In this document: in pieces, positions 24,036 through 37,373 of the stretch | How the letters are laid out: every line of letters starts with the position of its first letter | Numbering within the stretch: the first letter of the stretch is position 1 | Assembly: GCF_001649575.2 (NCBI RefSeq) | Contig: NC_051430.1 | Span: forward strand, 18,159,927 to 18,223,926 | Origin: Kryptolebias marmoratus | Lineage: Eukaryota > Chordata > Actinopteri > Cyprinodontiformes > Rivulidae | Direction of reading: 5' to 3' | DNA: 64,000 nt | Position numbers and translations under genes: made by a program | The notes under the pieces: generated by a model | What the model saw: the letters and a program-made list of their open reading frames with translations, nothing else | Database searches by the model: none | Told to the model about the DNA's origin: nothing

Positions 24036-25120
24036 TAGCTGCACGCGGCGTGTTTTATCATTAGACTACAAGCGTCCTCAAAATTGATCCTTTCTGTCTG
24101 GCTCCAGTCATCCTCTGTGTCTCGCAGCCCTGCAGATAGGCGGCTGGCTGAATGTAATATGGGCCCCTACAGCAGAGCAGGCGCCCCCACAGTCAGGGGC
24201 ACCTGCCACAGAGCCTTCCTGGCTGTATTGAATAAAACATCCAGTGATGTATGAGACAGGAGCTGCACCCGAGGGGACAGAACTGCCTCATTTACTTCCT
24301 CCTCTCTGCGCCTATGACCTGCTGAGCAAATTGTGCTCATATTAGCTCTGTGGCTGCTCCTCACCTAAACAAATAGTCTCCCCAGCATAATGCTCACCTT
24401 AACTCAACATGATGGTTGGATGGGAAAAGAAAGAATGGCAGGGGGGAAGCTTTAATATCTGGGTCACTGAATTACCTTTTTTTTTGGAGTTCTTGTCTTG
24501 CCTCTTTATTTCTTTATTTTATTTTTTTCTGTTTAGATTTTTATATTTTCTTGCAGCTGATGCTCAAATGTCCCGCTGCAGACTCCATCCTTTTTGCTTT
24601 TTATTGCGTTCACTTCTACAAGTGGGGGTGCTTTAAAATTTAAAAACCTAATTTTTCCACTCCAATCAAAACCTGATCACAACAGCATTTTCCTCCCGAC
24701 ATTTCTTTTACTTGCTGATGAAATCAAAAAGCATCTAAATTACTTAAGTAAAGTCTAATCTGTTGTACTCATTAAGCTGCCAACAGTTGGAAGGTGGAGG
24801 GTGTATTTTAGCAATGCATTAACAAAAGTAATACGCTGAGAGAAGCTTGGCATTTTATCAATGTGCAACTCAAACCGCATCTGGCTCTGATTGATTGATA
24901 GCATTTAGGTTTCTTGCTGTATTCTTTTGCTTATTAAAGTGCCTGCTTGATGTGAATAAGGGAGCTGCACTCATGAATATCGTTAAAGTTGCTGAAGTTT
25001 AATTTCCTGTGCTGGTGTATTAATCTTTTTTAATCCCTGCATAGTTTGATTGTCTCAACACCTTCCCAGAGGCAGTAAAACTCATTTTGGCACTTAAAAA
25101 GACTGTAATAGTAGATACTG

Positions 25121-25141
25121 GTGTGTGTGTGTGTGTGTGTG
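25121..25141. repeat. (GT)10 microsatellite
   Basis: Ten uninterrupted GT units. Confidence 0.95.
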
Positions 25142-27999
25142 TCTACCTTAAGTGTCTGATCTTGAGCGTCCATTCTTGTGCGGACTATTACTTAAAGTGC
25201 AGCTATTCAAGCACATTAAATACTATTCTGAAGAGCAATTTACTTTCCGGAGACCATTTTTTAAATAGAAGTATGGACTGTAGATGAAAGATAGTCTCCT
25301 TTTTTCCCTGTCAAAGAAAAGAAAAGACATGATTACCTAAATTAGCTGATATTGCAGAAAAGAAGAAAGCTTCTTACCTGGAAATACCATTGGACACCTA
25401 AAGGAACAAGACAAAAAGAAAGAGATTTCAAAGCGATGCCAGCAGCCTCTCATCGGCTGCCTGATCAAAGCGTTTCGTATCGAGAAAAGTCTCCAGCAGT
25501 CCTTGTTTTAACACTTTTTAATGTGCAGACAAACAAAAGAGACATGCCCTTTTTGTTGTGCTTTGCAATTTTACATGATTTGATGCTCCTGCGCGTCGAG
25601 ATGTGGCGACAGAGCATGAAAAGAGAAGCATAAAACAAAAGCTTTACATGCAAATGATTGCAGAGAAGAAAACACAGCTTTCAGCCAGTCAATGTGAATG
25701 AACACAGGTGGAAAAGATATTCTGTTTCCAGCTGAGAAGATGGTGCTGATGCGATTCGACAGGCAGGATTAGCACGAAGGGTTCTGTTTGTGTGTTTAGA
25801 GGTAGTGTTTGCAGCACTTGCAGCACTTTCTGCTTGAAACTGTACCCATTACACATACATCAAACTGCACACCATCACTGTGACTATTATAGCACTAAAT
25901 GATGGATCCTTAATGTCTTTAACTCCACTGACAGAGTCAAATGAGCAGCTCTAATCTATTAGCTAAGAGTCCTTGTCATTTAGCGGGTCGCGTTGGGGTG
26001 GGGGGGGGGGCGAAGCGTCTCCTAGCAGACAATAAGCAAGACAGAGTCCATCACACAGGGCTAACTCAAGGAGACAGACAAGCATGCAGACATATGGGCA
26101 ATTTAGAATTAATAATTAAACAAATGTGCACATTTTGGGATTGTGGGAGGAAAAAGCAGCGCCATTATGCCACAATAAAAAACTCAAACACAGCTGACCT
26201 ATCGACTGGTTCACAGGTTTCAGCGTTTTACAAACCATACAGTCATCTAATCCTGGTAAAAGGAATCAAAATTGTGATTTCTTGGAACGCCTTGAATGTT
26301 ATTACTTAAACATATTTTATTAAGTGTGCATCACACTAGAGTTCAGTGGTTTCTGGTTTTCAATCTGTTAAGTCTTCCTCTAATTATACTGTGGTAGACA
26401 GTATAACCATCTGCCCAGAAAGGCTGGTGATGTCGTCTTTTTAAAGCATGTCATTGAGGTTTTTAATTATCTTTTTAATCCTTATTTTTTTAGATTGAAC
26501 ATGCAATAGACAAGTATTGTTTTATCGCTGCTATTGCATCATGGAACAAAGTGTTTTAGACAACAAATAACTTGCTAACAGCTTAAACAAAAAGTTCATA
26601 ACTTTACAGGAACATTATGAAACCTTCTGAAAGTCTTTTCTTTTTTTGGCTTATATAGCCTATTGGCTGTGTCAGGTCCTGGCAGGGTACAGTTAACTGT
26701 AAACCTTCCAGCTGAAGACCTGATCCAACGGTTTGTTATAATTCTGCCATCTTCGTGGATTGGAGGTTTTCTACTATAACCAGCCAGCTTTGCTTATGTT
26801 TGTTCTTCCATTGTGTTCCCCCACTGCTTCCAAAACAAGTTTTTTATTTGAAAAAACCTGCACAGTGTTGAATTTTGGGGGGGTTTCTAGCTTGCGCTGC
26901 TTTCTTTTTTCTTTTCAGCCTCTGGGTTAGGAGAGTAACAAAAGCAGTGACATGTTTTGATAGAATTGGCTGACGGGATTTATAACAGTTCTGACATTAA
27001 AGACACTTTTAAGTCAGTTTACCAGGCTATAACAGATTGTGCATTGGTAATGGAGCATGCAAGTCTGGAGGAGTTTACTTTGAAATGCACCACACTTCCC
27101 CCAGTCCCCCTGTTGAACAGTAGGCTGACACTACAGAGAAAACAATATTGCTACAGGGCAGGTATGGCAGCAAAAAAAAACATATAAGGGTTTATCTTCC
27201 TCTTACACAAACACAAGTACAGTTGCAACTTATTTCCACATGGCCAAGATGAAATTTGCAGTTTTTAATGATGGCACACCAGTACAATTTATAACCGTAT
27301 TTCTCTCCCAACTCTATATCACTTTACAAATACAGAAATTTAAAGGGTAAATGGAGTTGTCTTGCCTTCATAAACAGGAGATTTAGCACTGAAATTCGAG
27401 TGTTTTTCGTCACATTGAGTAGTAGACTTCCCTCTTTCAGTATACTATTTAAGCTCTGTGTCTCTCTGCCTGTTACTACTTTGATTTCCTGTTATTTTAA
27501 ATCAAGAGATTACCTGACCACCACTCTGCTCATGAGCCCTGGCCAGATCCTCATCAGGGTTATCTGCAGCCAGTTAGAGGATGACAGACAGCAGCGTTCC
27601 ATCGAACCTCCTCCTCCTCTTCCCCTCTCACTTCCCTGTCAGCCTGAATGGAAGTCACGTCTCACCAGGTTTCAGGGTTAATGTATAGTCTTTCATTTGG
27701 AAAGGTTAGGGGCGGCTGGTCTGCTTTTCTTCTCCTACGCACGTGGAATACATTTAACAGGATTCGAGAAGTTTATATGTGGTTAATAAGTACACTTGTA
27801 TGAAGAGGCTGAGTGCTGTGCAGTTTATAGTTTGCTCCATAACTCAGCCTGAAAAGGTGAGGATAAGCTTGCTCCTTCCAAACAGTTCTTGAAGGGGGGG
27901 AGAAGGAGAATAAAGCAAATCTGACAAGCTCTCCAACAGCGAATTTGCTCTCCTTAAAAACAATGCCGCTCTTGCTTTCCTCATGGTCACATTGATTTG

Positions 28000-29420
28000 T
28001 TCTGGGTGACAATGCAGGCTGCTGTGAAATCACCCCAGCGCCATTGATCTCAAGGAGAAGAGGAGGAGAGGGAATGAGAGGCTGGCGACAGAGCAACATG
28101 GGAAAATCCACAGCTTGCCCTCTTCAACCTTAACCAGTAATAAAATGAAGGCCCTGGCTGCTATCAGATCAGCCCCTGCTGTACTCCTCCAGCCTCTGCG
28201 TTGCGGTCGAGTCAGGCTTTGATTTGTTTTTGGAGGCCCGCACATGCTGTTTGATTTGCCATTGTGCCTCGCCATGTTTCACATTATCAGCCGAATTCTT
28301 TATTGCTACTGTTTTCCATGCCAGAAGCAAGGCTGTTTTTATCTCTCGCATGCCTCTGATTAATCTTCCCCTGTACGCTGGTATACTTTAATCTTGAATG
28401 GGAGATATCTGATTCTCCTCGGCTATTGAGGAAGATCAAACTTTAATGGAACAAGGAACTGCACATCATGCTAATCTCCATCTCCCCGCATTTTGGTTGA
28501 CTGCTCTCCCTTGGGCTTTGTAGCTTTCTGCAGAAGCAGGAAATACATCAGGCAGATAAGATGTTTTCCCTTCATGTGTCCGTAATTTATTCCCTGTTGA
28601 CAATGGCCGCCACTTTACATCTCTGCTTTTTGATTACCTGCACTGATTAAAAAAATGGGTGAACGCATGAGAAATGAGTGACACTTTCACATTCCTGTCC
28701 TGCATGACCTTAAACATGTGAAACTCCGAAGCATCCATTTGGGTTTCTTCACAGTTCAGCCCTCAAATGTGCCATCCATTTCTGTATTTATCGACCAGCA
28801 AGGGAAGAGGAAGGGGGTTGGCATTGGTAGCCTTAGGAGGGATACGTCAGCTGCATGGATGTATCAAGGTTCAATGCTTTTCATTACACCACAGTCATTT
28901 CAGGAATTAGCTATTGACTGCTGTTTTGTTCTTTCACTTCCTCCATATCACTGAGTAACGGGCCACATTATGCTGACCAGCATCTGGACCGCGATGCATT
29001 TTTTGTTGCAAATGGATAACACTTATGGGGTGTCACACCTCCCACAGACGGTTTGCCTCTGTGACAAAAAGAGGCTATTACCCAATTCTAAGGCCATTGC
29101 TGTAGGGTAATGAAATTTCCACCGACTGGAGAAAACAATGTTGTCTGGTCTGGGCCGTAATTGTCCAAGCCACCTCACCATTTTTCCCCGAGTTCGGCGT
29201 GAATGCAACACGATTTAATAAAACTCTGGAGATTTTTATCATTTATTGCCAGGCCTGGCAGCCGCGTCAGGGAAAGTAAGCCGAGGCTCGCGCAGATAAA
29301 ACTCATTCAATTTGCGTGTTGAATTTTAACTGAGCTGGAGACCATTTACATGAGAGCAGACCGTAGGGGAAATGTTTATGTGTATGCATTGAACAGGTCA
29401 GCTATATTGTTAATATAAAA
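28000..29420. promoter_or_regulatory. candidate conserved noncoding block in intron 1
   Basis: A long stretch without transposon signatures and with little simple sequence, rich in TAAT and CAGCTG/CACCTG-type words and CpG-containing patches (for example 28,197-28,215 and 29,260-29,295). No splice-bounded coding frame is recognised. Confidence 0.25.
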
Positions 29421-29609
29421 CCACCATTTCCTTCCTCTAAATGGGAGAGTATCCTGGAATTTCCGTCATTTTCTCGTGTGTTATTGTTTGTATCAGGATA
29501 GGGCTGAAAATCCATGGGATATTAGGCCTCGAGGGCAGGGAGCTTCTGTGTGTCTGCTTCCATTCACATACAAAAACATAGAAATGTTGACATGAGGACA
29601 TGTATGGAC

Positions 29610-29652
29610 ACACACACACTCTCACACACACGCACACACACACACACACACT
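29610..29652. repeat. interrupted (CA)n microsatellite
   Basis: CA repeat broken by ctct and cg interruptions. Confidence 0.95.
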
Positions 29653-29932
29653 CCTAGCCCTGTTTTATTACCTCCTGCCTGCTGCTGGAATTGCTTTCCT
29701 CCCTCGAGTGAGCCAAGCAAAGCCGGCTTTATTGTGTTAACCTATTTGTGTGTCAAGAGCGATTGCAGCGTTCTTTATCTCTGTTTGTATTCGGATGGGG
29801 AGACGGCTGAGGGAGCGAGGAAGAGGAGGGAGAGAGAGTGGCGGAGGGAAGGAGGGAGAGGGGTTGTACAGGAGCCAGGCGAGTTTAGACGGATGGCCGG
29901 TCACCTCGCTCCACTCTGGAGGATAATGACTG

Positions 29933-29948
29933 GTTGCTTAGCAATGAC
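29933..29948. promoter_or_regulatory. RFX X-box-like motif in intron 1
   Basis: GTTGCTTAGCAATGAC consists of GTTGCT and AGCAAT half sites separated by one base, one mismatch from a full inverted pair. Confidence 0.35.
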
Positions 29949-30968
29949 CCGCCCCCATCCATTTCCAGACTTGCATCCACAATAATCACATTTTTTCCCC
30001 CCTGTAAAATTTTTTATAAATGTAATTATAAAGCAGCTCCTCGTTTTATTTAGCAGAGTGGGATGAGGGGTGTGACCTGGATATATTTGGGTGGTTGAGC
30101 TGATCAACTTTTTACCCGTGTTGAATGCAGATTTGTGCGTGCACGTGTTTATATTTGCCCTGTTGGTGGAGTTTGACCGGGATTATGACCAGGCCGAAGC
30201 TCTATTTCCTGCCAGATATCTGCAGCTGTACAACCTTTGACCTTTGTAATGCTGCAGTGGCAACACTGTGCTCAGACAGATTCACAAGCAAACGTTTCCC
30301 AACCACATATTCATGTTTTTTTTTTCTTTTGATGGGCACCCAGAGGCCTGTGAGCGCTGCTATTTTGTGAGCTCTTAGGTTTATTAACATTTTTATTGAG
30401 TTGAACAAATTGCTGACCTTTTGTGGCATAATGAATAGCCCGGCTTGCCTAGGACAAATTTGACTTTTGGCACGAGTGACTGGCATGACTCCAAGCTGCT
30501 AGATTCATGATTTGTTTATTCAGCAGGTGAAAGTATTTAATACAGTTGAGTGTTTTCAGCTCCTTTTCAGCTGTTCTTTGTTTTCAGTTTTAATCCTAAC
30601 CTAAGATTCTTCTTTTTTGGCTTGAGTCTTCAGGTTTGTTTGTTTTTTTTTAGCTTACTTATGTTATTTTAGGGCACTTTATTTTAAAGAAGCAAGGAGG
30701 CACTAATGATATCTGAACATAACCCTAATTTGAACTGCCTTTTATCACAAGAGGTGGATGTTTCAGCAAAGTCCAGATTAAATTTAATCCTCAGATAGTA
30801 AACCCTCTCTGCTTTACAGAGCAGATTCTTTATCTTCCCTCTTTTGTTAAAAAATAAAAACATCATTAAACAGAAATTGCATCTAAAGTTTCTCTATTTG
30901 AAACCCTTATTTGTGGTAAAAGCCTGTTCTTACTGATCAAAATAAATATATTGTTCTCACCAGTCAAT

Positions 30969-31680
30969 GGTGCATTTATCATTGCCTCCTGCCAAAGGAG
31001 AAAAGTGATAATGATTTGCCCATGGTTGTGCATGGGTTTGTCTGACTGTTAGCAAAATATCTCATGAAGCACTGGACAAAACTTTATTGAAACTCTCAGA
31101 AAGTCCTCATTGGAAATACATCTTGGATTAAACCCAATTCAAGATGGCCACCACAGCTAATCACCTTTAGCCAACACAAAAATAGCTATAACTCTCTCAG
31201 TGTTATAGATATTGAGCTTAAGTTTAGTTGGGTAATAGCTGATTTTCCTTCCCAACACATAGTCTGAGCACTAAGTGGTTGTGCCAGATCTGTTTTTGAA
31301 ACTTTACCCATAACTATTGTAGTCAGTTGTGTTTGTCTGTTAGCAAAATATCTCATAAACCACAAGGCAGATTGTAATGAAAGGTAATCTCTCAGAAAGT
31401 AATCATTTGATGTGCATCTACAACTGATTACCTTTTGAAGTAATCTGCCAATTGACATTAGTCTACACAAAAATGACTATAACTCAGTCAGTTTTACAGA
31501 TATTGGAGATAAATTTTGATGTGGTCATATCTGAGAGTCATCGACAACGCACACATGGGATTGCATATGACATTATTTTCAAGGTTTGACTAAAATGGCT
31601 GTAACTTCTTCCCTCATCATAAGATGATCTTAGTTTAAAACTCTTACATGAAAGGCAGCGGGTGATATGCATTCCTTCAA
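30969..31680 (+). mobile_element. inverted-repeat element, family 2, copy C (about 710 bp, two internal units)
   Basis: The left end gtgcatttatcattgcctcctgcc is a degenerate inverted copy of the right end ggcagcgggtgatatgcattcc. The internal units start ttagcaaaatatctcat at 31,049 and 31,340 (period 291 bp). It shares cactggacaaa, aattcaagatggcc, acataactcagtcag-type and caaggtttgactaaa segments with copies A and B. Confidence 0.7.
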
Positions 31681-32669
31681 AAAATGATAGGCCTTTAATT
31701 TAATTTATAGAGAAGTTACAATTCTAATTTACAAAAAATAAAAGAAAATTGTTTTGCTATTGGAGTTTGTTTTAAAGAACATGAGCTGTGGCAGATATTA
31801 GCCCATCTGTGCTTTCGCTCCTTATCCTGTTCAGAAGCCATCCCTCCTTCTCCAAGCTTATGCATCGTTGGTAAAATTGACAGCTTTGCACGTCCTGGGA
31901 ACTTCATAGGAATAAAATAAACATACCCCCCCCACCCCCTCGTCTCATCTCTGTGGCATGCTTCTGTGGTTGCATCTATAGGAACAGCTGTCCAGCTGTC
32001 ACGGCAGCCAGCTAGGCAGCCGCTCTCCAAGGCAACATCTGTAGAGACTGAACGCACAAGGGCAGCATGCCGTTCCCCGCTCGTCCCCAAAGACTGTGGA
32101 AGTGTGTCAGGCCTTTGGGCTGCGCGTTCACTACTGACCACGTCAACCGTATCGCTGGCTTTTGATTGAACGTTATCTGCTCCTGCACCACTTTAATAAG
32201 CTCTGCCAGGCTTCAAACTGCCAGTCACATTGTCACAACAGTTCTTAAAAAAAATTAAAAAACAACCCATTATCGCATCCATTAATCCATTAATAGTCAT
32301 CTGCCTCTGCATGAATTTGTGTATGTATGTGTGTGTGTGTAAACAAAATCCCAGCGAGCGAGGTGCAATGGCCTGGAACTGACGAGAACCCACTGGGAGA
32401 GTCTCTCCTTGTGATGTAGCTCCCCCCTCCCGAGCATCCTTCGCCTCCTGGCAGAGAGTGAAGCGGCGGTGGGGGGATGAGGAGGGGCACAGAGCCATGT
32501 GAGTGGGGAGATGAACAGAGCTGCAGTCCCCTCTGTCAGCCACAAACTAGGATCAGGGAGATCACATGGGACTCTCTCCTGGGAAAGAGCAAAGGGAAAG
32601 ACAGAGTGGGGAAAGCAGCTGTTTAGTATGGGAGGCCCCTTAGGACAAAAAGCATTCTTCCTCTCACGT

Positions 32670-32780
32670 ACACTATCAAACCTTCTCACATATAGTATCA
32701 AACTATCGCAGTCACTATTAAACTCAAACCCTGTCACATATACCACCAAACCCTCTCATATACACTATCAACCCCTTCAA
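32670..32780. repeat. left subterminal 22-bp tandem repeats
   Basis: About five imperfect units of about 22 bp related to ctctcacgtacactatcaaacc lie just inside the left terminus. The mirror set is at 33,238-33,305. Subterminal repeats of this sort often bind the transposase of the autonomous partner. Confidence 0.75.
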
Positions 32781-33237
32781 GTTACTACAACTAACTTGTC
32801 ATGAACGCACAAACTCTGGAAAACATGAATTAGCAAGAAAATGTGCTCTCATATGCTCTCCTCTAGCAAACTAACTAGCACACATGTGTGGACAGTGCTA
32901 TGCTAACAGCGCAGCAATGATGTTTTCACCGTCTGACTACACTACTCTACAGCATTACCTAAAGGACAAAAAGGTGCTATAACAACAATATACAAAACAG
33001 CAAACACACTTAGCCAAACATAAGGGCCTTTTGAAAACCCACGGCTGAATAAGGCAGCTCAGGCACTTCCGTAGAGGACCATGAAGGAAGGTGAAACTCA
33101 CAGAGGAGCAGCCGTGTGACAAGAAGCTGCAAAGCTAATGTGGTTCTTTTTCGTTGATGTTTCGGAACAGAATTCACAACACTGAGCACTGACCTAGCTA
33201 AGTAAATGCGAAAGAGTTCAATACTTTACCTGAGAGA

Positions 33238-33305
33238 ATTTTATAGTGTATGTGAGAAGGTTTGATGGTGTATGCGAGAGGGTTTGATATTGTATGTAAG
33301 AAGAA
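33238..33305. repeat. right subterminal 22-bp tandem repeats (inverted set)
   Basis: Three units (tatagtgtatgtgagaagg, tttgatggtgtatgcgaga, tttgatattgtatgtaaga) are the reverse complement of the left-hand units. Confidence 0.75.
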
Positions 33306-34059
33306 GAATGTTTTTTGTCCTAAGGGGCCTCCCATACTTTAGTGTTTTTCTCTTACTTCCTTCTTGGCAGCTTGCTTGTGTTTTTCCCCGCTCTGTCATC
33401 TTCTCTGCGTCTGTCATTAGCTTCTGTCATGTATTTTTTTAAAAAGACACTTTCAGTGGCAGTTTCTGCTTTGATTTGTTAGCAGAAATATTAGACAGAT
33501 GTGAGGGGACAGAAGGGGAAATTACATGTAACAAAGCTCCTGAAGCGGACAGCAGAGTCAAGCTAGTTGCCCACTGTCACGCTCTCTGAAAATGTTACAA
33601 TCAGTCCTGAGCCTTTTATGGATGTTTTCAGGAACTATTGAAGGTCTTGTATTGAATGACTTGATTTCTTCATCACTCCTCTTGATAACTGAGGGCCTCT
33701 CAGGCATGCTGTGCCTCTCCCCACAGACAGCTGCAGAGTCATACGGGCTGTGGGCGAAGTTTGATGGATCCTGTTTACTGGAGCCGAGAGAATGGTTGGG
33801 TATCTCCAATTAAGTGTCCTAAAGCTTGTCTTTTAGTCAGCTTTCCATTATGTTCCCTCATGTCTCGTGGCAGCACTGTGCTGCCAAATGTAACTGAGAG
33901 GAAGACATTTGGCGATTACACATTCTGTCATGATGGAGAAGTGAAGCCTGCAACTTGATGCAAAACCAAATTCCATATGGCTGCAGTGAAATCTCTGCAC
34001 ACTCAGTTACTTTCAAACAACCCCCTGTCCTGGTGACAGCAAAATCGCCTTCTCATGAC

Positions 34060-34560
34060 TTATCGTTTTATCATTTAAATTTTCCCCATTGATGCTCGCT
34101 GCTGTGATTGACGGCCGGGCTGGAAAGCTACAGCTATCTCAATTGAGCTGCGGCAGCCAGTTGGTAACCGTGACAATGGTCTCTCCTCTTTGCCTTGTTT
34201 TCACACGTTTTCTGCTGTCACAGAAACCTCGCTGATTGCTTCTTTGCCAAGACAGCATCCTATTAATCTTTTAAATAAGGGCCGCCGCCCAGCAGCATTG
34301 TTTGCTTGGAACCAAAAGGACCCTGTGAGACCAAACTGAAAAGGGGGGGGGAGACAACAGACAGACGAGGCTGAATCTGTCTCATTGTGGAAGGAAAGCC
34401 AAGCCTCCTTAAAACCAACAATATTAGAAATTTAATAGCTGCTGCGGAGATAGATGGTGCTGAGGTCTTAATATTGCCAGCACTCTCCGGACCCACCTGA
34501 TAGCTCTGTGGGCTCTGTTGTCCTCTGCTGCTCTCAGCTTTGCACTCCAGGTGCATTTTC
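34060..34560. promoter_or_regulatory. candidate conserved noncoding block in intron 1
   Basis: Contains TGATTGACGG, TCAATTGAG, a half X-box next to GTTGGTAACCGTGAC and a CpG-bearing GGGCCGCCGCCCAGC patch in otherwise AT-rich intron. No coding frame is recognised. Confidence 0.3.
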
Positions 34561-37373
34561 TGCTTTTATCAGTATTGTGGCACTCTGAATAAAAGCCTCT
34601 GTGTTTATGGCCATTTTTTTTTTCCTATGCACTTATTGATCCTTTTCAGTGTGGTTAGAATGGGCTTTATTTTCTTCAATTCTGTTCTCAAATAGCGTAA
34701 CAGCAGCATGTTCTGAAATGGCAAACCATTGACATTTTGTGATGTGACCTAGAGAAGGTAGTATAACATTTTTCTCTGCTGTTTTGCTGACAGATTGATG
34801 AAAGAATGCACAAATGAGACTGAAATAGTGCTGTCTCTGCCAAGTGTTGTTCTTACAAGCTCCCCACCTCACATAAAATTTACTCCACCTTGGTTTTGAA
34901 AAGCCTCCTTCTGCTCTGATTTCATCAACTAGGTTTTTGTGTTTAATTACATGTGATTTGTGGTAGGAAGTCTTTTTGTAAGTCTCTGTATTTTCTTGTC
35001 AAGTGGTTGTTAAAGGAGAGTTGCTGCAAGGCTTCTGACACCCTCCACTTTGTAGTTAGTGTCTTCCTGTGGAAAATAGTCCCATAAACCAAATCTCACA
35101 GGGACAAGGAACATGTTGCATCTAAGTCACAGGAATGTTTATGCTATATGAGAGAACTGAAGTCATGAGATCACTGCATACAAAACAATATAAAGTATGT
35201 GGTAGCATATCATATCTTCATGTCTTTGTCTCCTGTCTGGGCATGGAAAGCCAGTGAGGCAGGGCAAACTAGATGACTAATTGACTCCTAGGTCAGAGTC
35301 ACATGATAGCAACGATGCTGGTCAATGGAAATGGATATACTTTCCCCCTAGAGCAAGCTACGTCTGCTTTGTGATCATCTGTGTGGTCACGGTCCGGTGC
35401 ATGTACGCACACATGAGCGACTGAGCATGTAGCTATCCATAGCTGCTTATTCTCTGTGGTACAGAGTTGTTTGCCCATTTTTACAAAAGCGCACACACAA
35501 AAAATTAAATTAACAAAATCTGAACAATTTGATATCGCTGTTGTGATAATACAGACTTTAGTTTTTGTTTTGCTTTTGTGTTTATGGGAAATATTGAGCA
35601 GTGAACTATTGTTGAAGTAAAAGCTGGTAATTATGTGCTTCAAAAGCTTGTTTAGAAATGCTCAATGCCAGTTTTAGCTTCTGTATTTTGTGAAAAACCT
35701 CACAGATGTAAAGGTTCTCTTTCCTCTTTGTCTATATAGACTGTTTGGGTAATTTTATTTTGTCTGCAGTAAAGTTCTATATTTTATGTGAAGCTTTTTG
35801 TGTTGAAAGGGACTTTAACTTGAGGTAAGACTGTTTTCTTTCTGAATGTTCAAGCGTGTCGTGCACAGGGGTGTCTTTTTGTTCTTGTTTGCAGGTTAAA
35901 TACAAACACTGCTGTCCCAGATTCACCCCCCTCCCTACACCCCAAACACACCCCTCTACAAGCAGCTTGAGCGCCTTGCACGCAGCCACGAGCCTCCTCC
36001 TCCTCTGCACCTAACACCCAGAAAAGATTTGCTCAGTTCCTCTACTTTCAAAGTGCTCGCATAGCTCGACTGTGTCAAAGCATGCCACCCCACCACCACC
36101 GTCCTTTTTGACCCCTCTCTCTTGGAGACAGCACTCTTGACCTGCTGCCCCATTGTTTCCAGCGGGGATGGATGGGGAGGCGCCTCTGCCGGCGCGATCC
36201 TTCACTCAATAGCCGCTCCATCTGTTGACTGCGTGACTCTGGCTTACAAGTGGAGATTTTGCTCCGTCTGTGCAGGGTGTGAAAGGAGTTATCTCAGGGG
36301 GCTTCCTGAATGGGGCTTTAAAACTGCAATAGAAGGGTGTTGTGATGCCTCGCAAACCCCACCCTCCTCCACCCATCGGCAGCCCAACACAGCCGGCTGG
36401 GTGTGTGCAGGATGAGAGGCCTCTATTGTGCTTGTTCACAGGCCCCCAGGCAACAGGGTCACCTTGTCCCCAAACAAACGCTGCCCTCGCTGGAATTGTT
36501 GGCATTGCGTGTCTGTGTTTGCAAATGTGAGTGCGTGTGTGTGTGTGCTTGCATGTTGAGGGGGAGCGGGTATTTGAGTATAAGAATGCATCATCAGGAA
36601 GAGGGCAGAGGCCTGGCCTGTGAGGACATTTATCTAACATCTCTGCCTTTCACATCAGGACCTATTCAGCGCAACACGTCTGTGACGGGTTCAAAGGACG
36701 CTGCAGATACAGAAACACTCTGAGTTGCGTTACAGGTCAAACTGCTCTCATTCAACGTTTAGACCTACAAAACAACCAATTTGATTTTCTTTTTTTTTAT
36801 TATTGTATGGTCTGTAGAAACAAGTGTTAAAAATTCATGTTTTTTCTTTCTCATGTGAATTTGAGTTTCTGTGTAGTGAAATGGTGGCAGAGCACTGCTT
36901 TCAGCTCCAGGTTCTGGTCCGTTCTGCGATTTTAACAGAAGTTGTCAGTGAACAAAAGCAAAACATGCAGCTGTTTTGACAGCTGGTTCACCTTTAGTAA
37001 TTATTGTTGAAACTGCAGTATGCCAAGCGTTTGTTCTCAGGTCCTCCGACTGTGTGCGTAGGAGTTGATTTTTGGCATTTTTCTGTAACTGGAAATAAGC
37101 AGGATCTTGCCCTTTGAGATGCTTTTTTCCTTTCTAAAAAAATAATTGATCAACTAATAACTCCATGTAAAATGATTTGGTTTTAGAAAATGCACTTTTA
37201 TCACAGTTTAATTACAGAGAGTTGTACAAATTCATCATGTCTAAATTTCTAAGACCTTAATGAAAGGGTTTAATCTCTCCAGAAGCTTAGTTCTGACATG
37301 AACAGCCATCTACTTTCATCTTTTGTTTCTCATTTATCACAGAACTACGGCCAAAGGTTCATTACTGGGGAAC

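Larger units (their letters stand above)
21930..24060. other. CpG-island-like region
   Basis: CpG dinucleotides are much denser here than in the flanking AT-rich DNA, for example around 22,100-22,350, 22,720-22,830 and 23,500-23,600 (including a gcgcgcg run at 23,564). The region holds the CCAAT/GC-box promoter and the candidate first exon. It ends at a poly-G run that contains an assembly gap. The boundaries are by eye. Confidence 0.6.
32626..33337. mobile_element. 712-bp DNA transposon with TTTA flanks and long terminal inverted repeats
   Basis: Both ends begin GTATGGGAGGCCCCTTAGGA when read inward, and the match continues for about 60 bp with few differences (acaaaaagcattctt against acaaaaaacattctt). 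TTTA lies immediately outside each end (32,622-32,625 and 33,338-33,341), a likely 4-bp target duplication. Inside each terminus are tandem units of about 22 bp with the core cacata.actatcaaac: five or so on the left, three on the right in inverted orientation. The 470-bp centre has no transposase frame, so the element is non-autonomous. The high TIR identity suggests recent activity. I do not assign a superfamily. Confidence 0.85.

Noticed and set aside
23681..24061. 126-codon minus-strand frame across the gap
   Set aside because: It reads through the 21 N bases and the poly-C strand, so it is an artefact of the gap.
31716..32141. 141-codon minus-strand frame
   Set aside because: No recognisable domain, the start has no promoter context and another frame overlaps on the + strand. 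Treated as chance.
32297..32749. 150-codon minus-strand frame
   Set aside because: It runs into the left terminus and subterminal repeats of the TTTA-flanked transposon, and an overlapping + frame covers the same DNA.
36206..36640. 144-codon minus-strand frame with Thr/His runs
   Set aside because: It crosses a TG/CA simple repeat and overlaps + frames of similar length. No homology seen.
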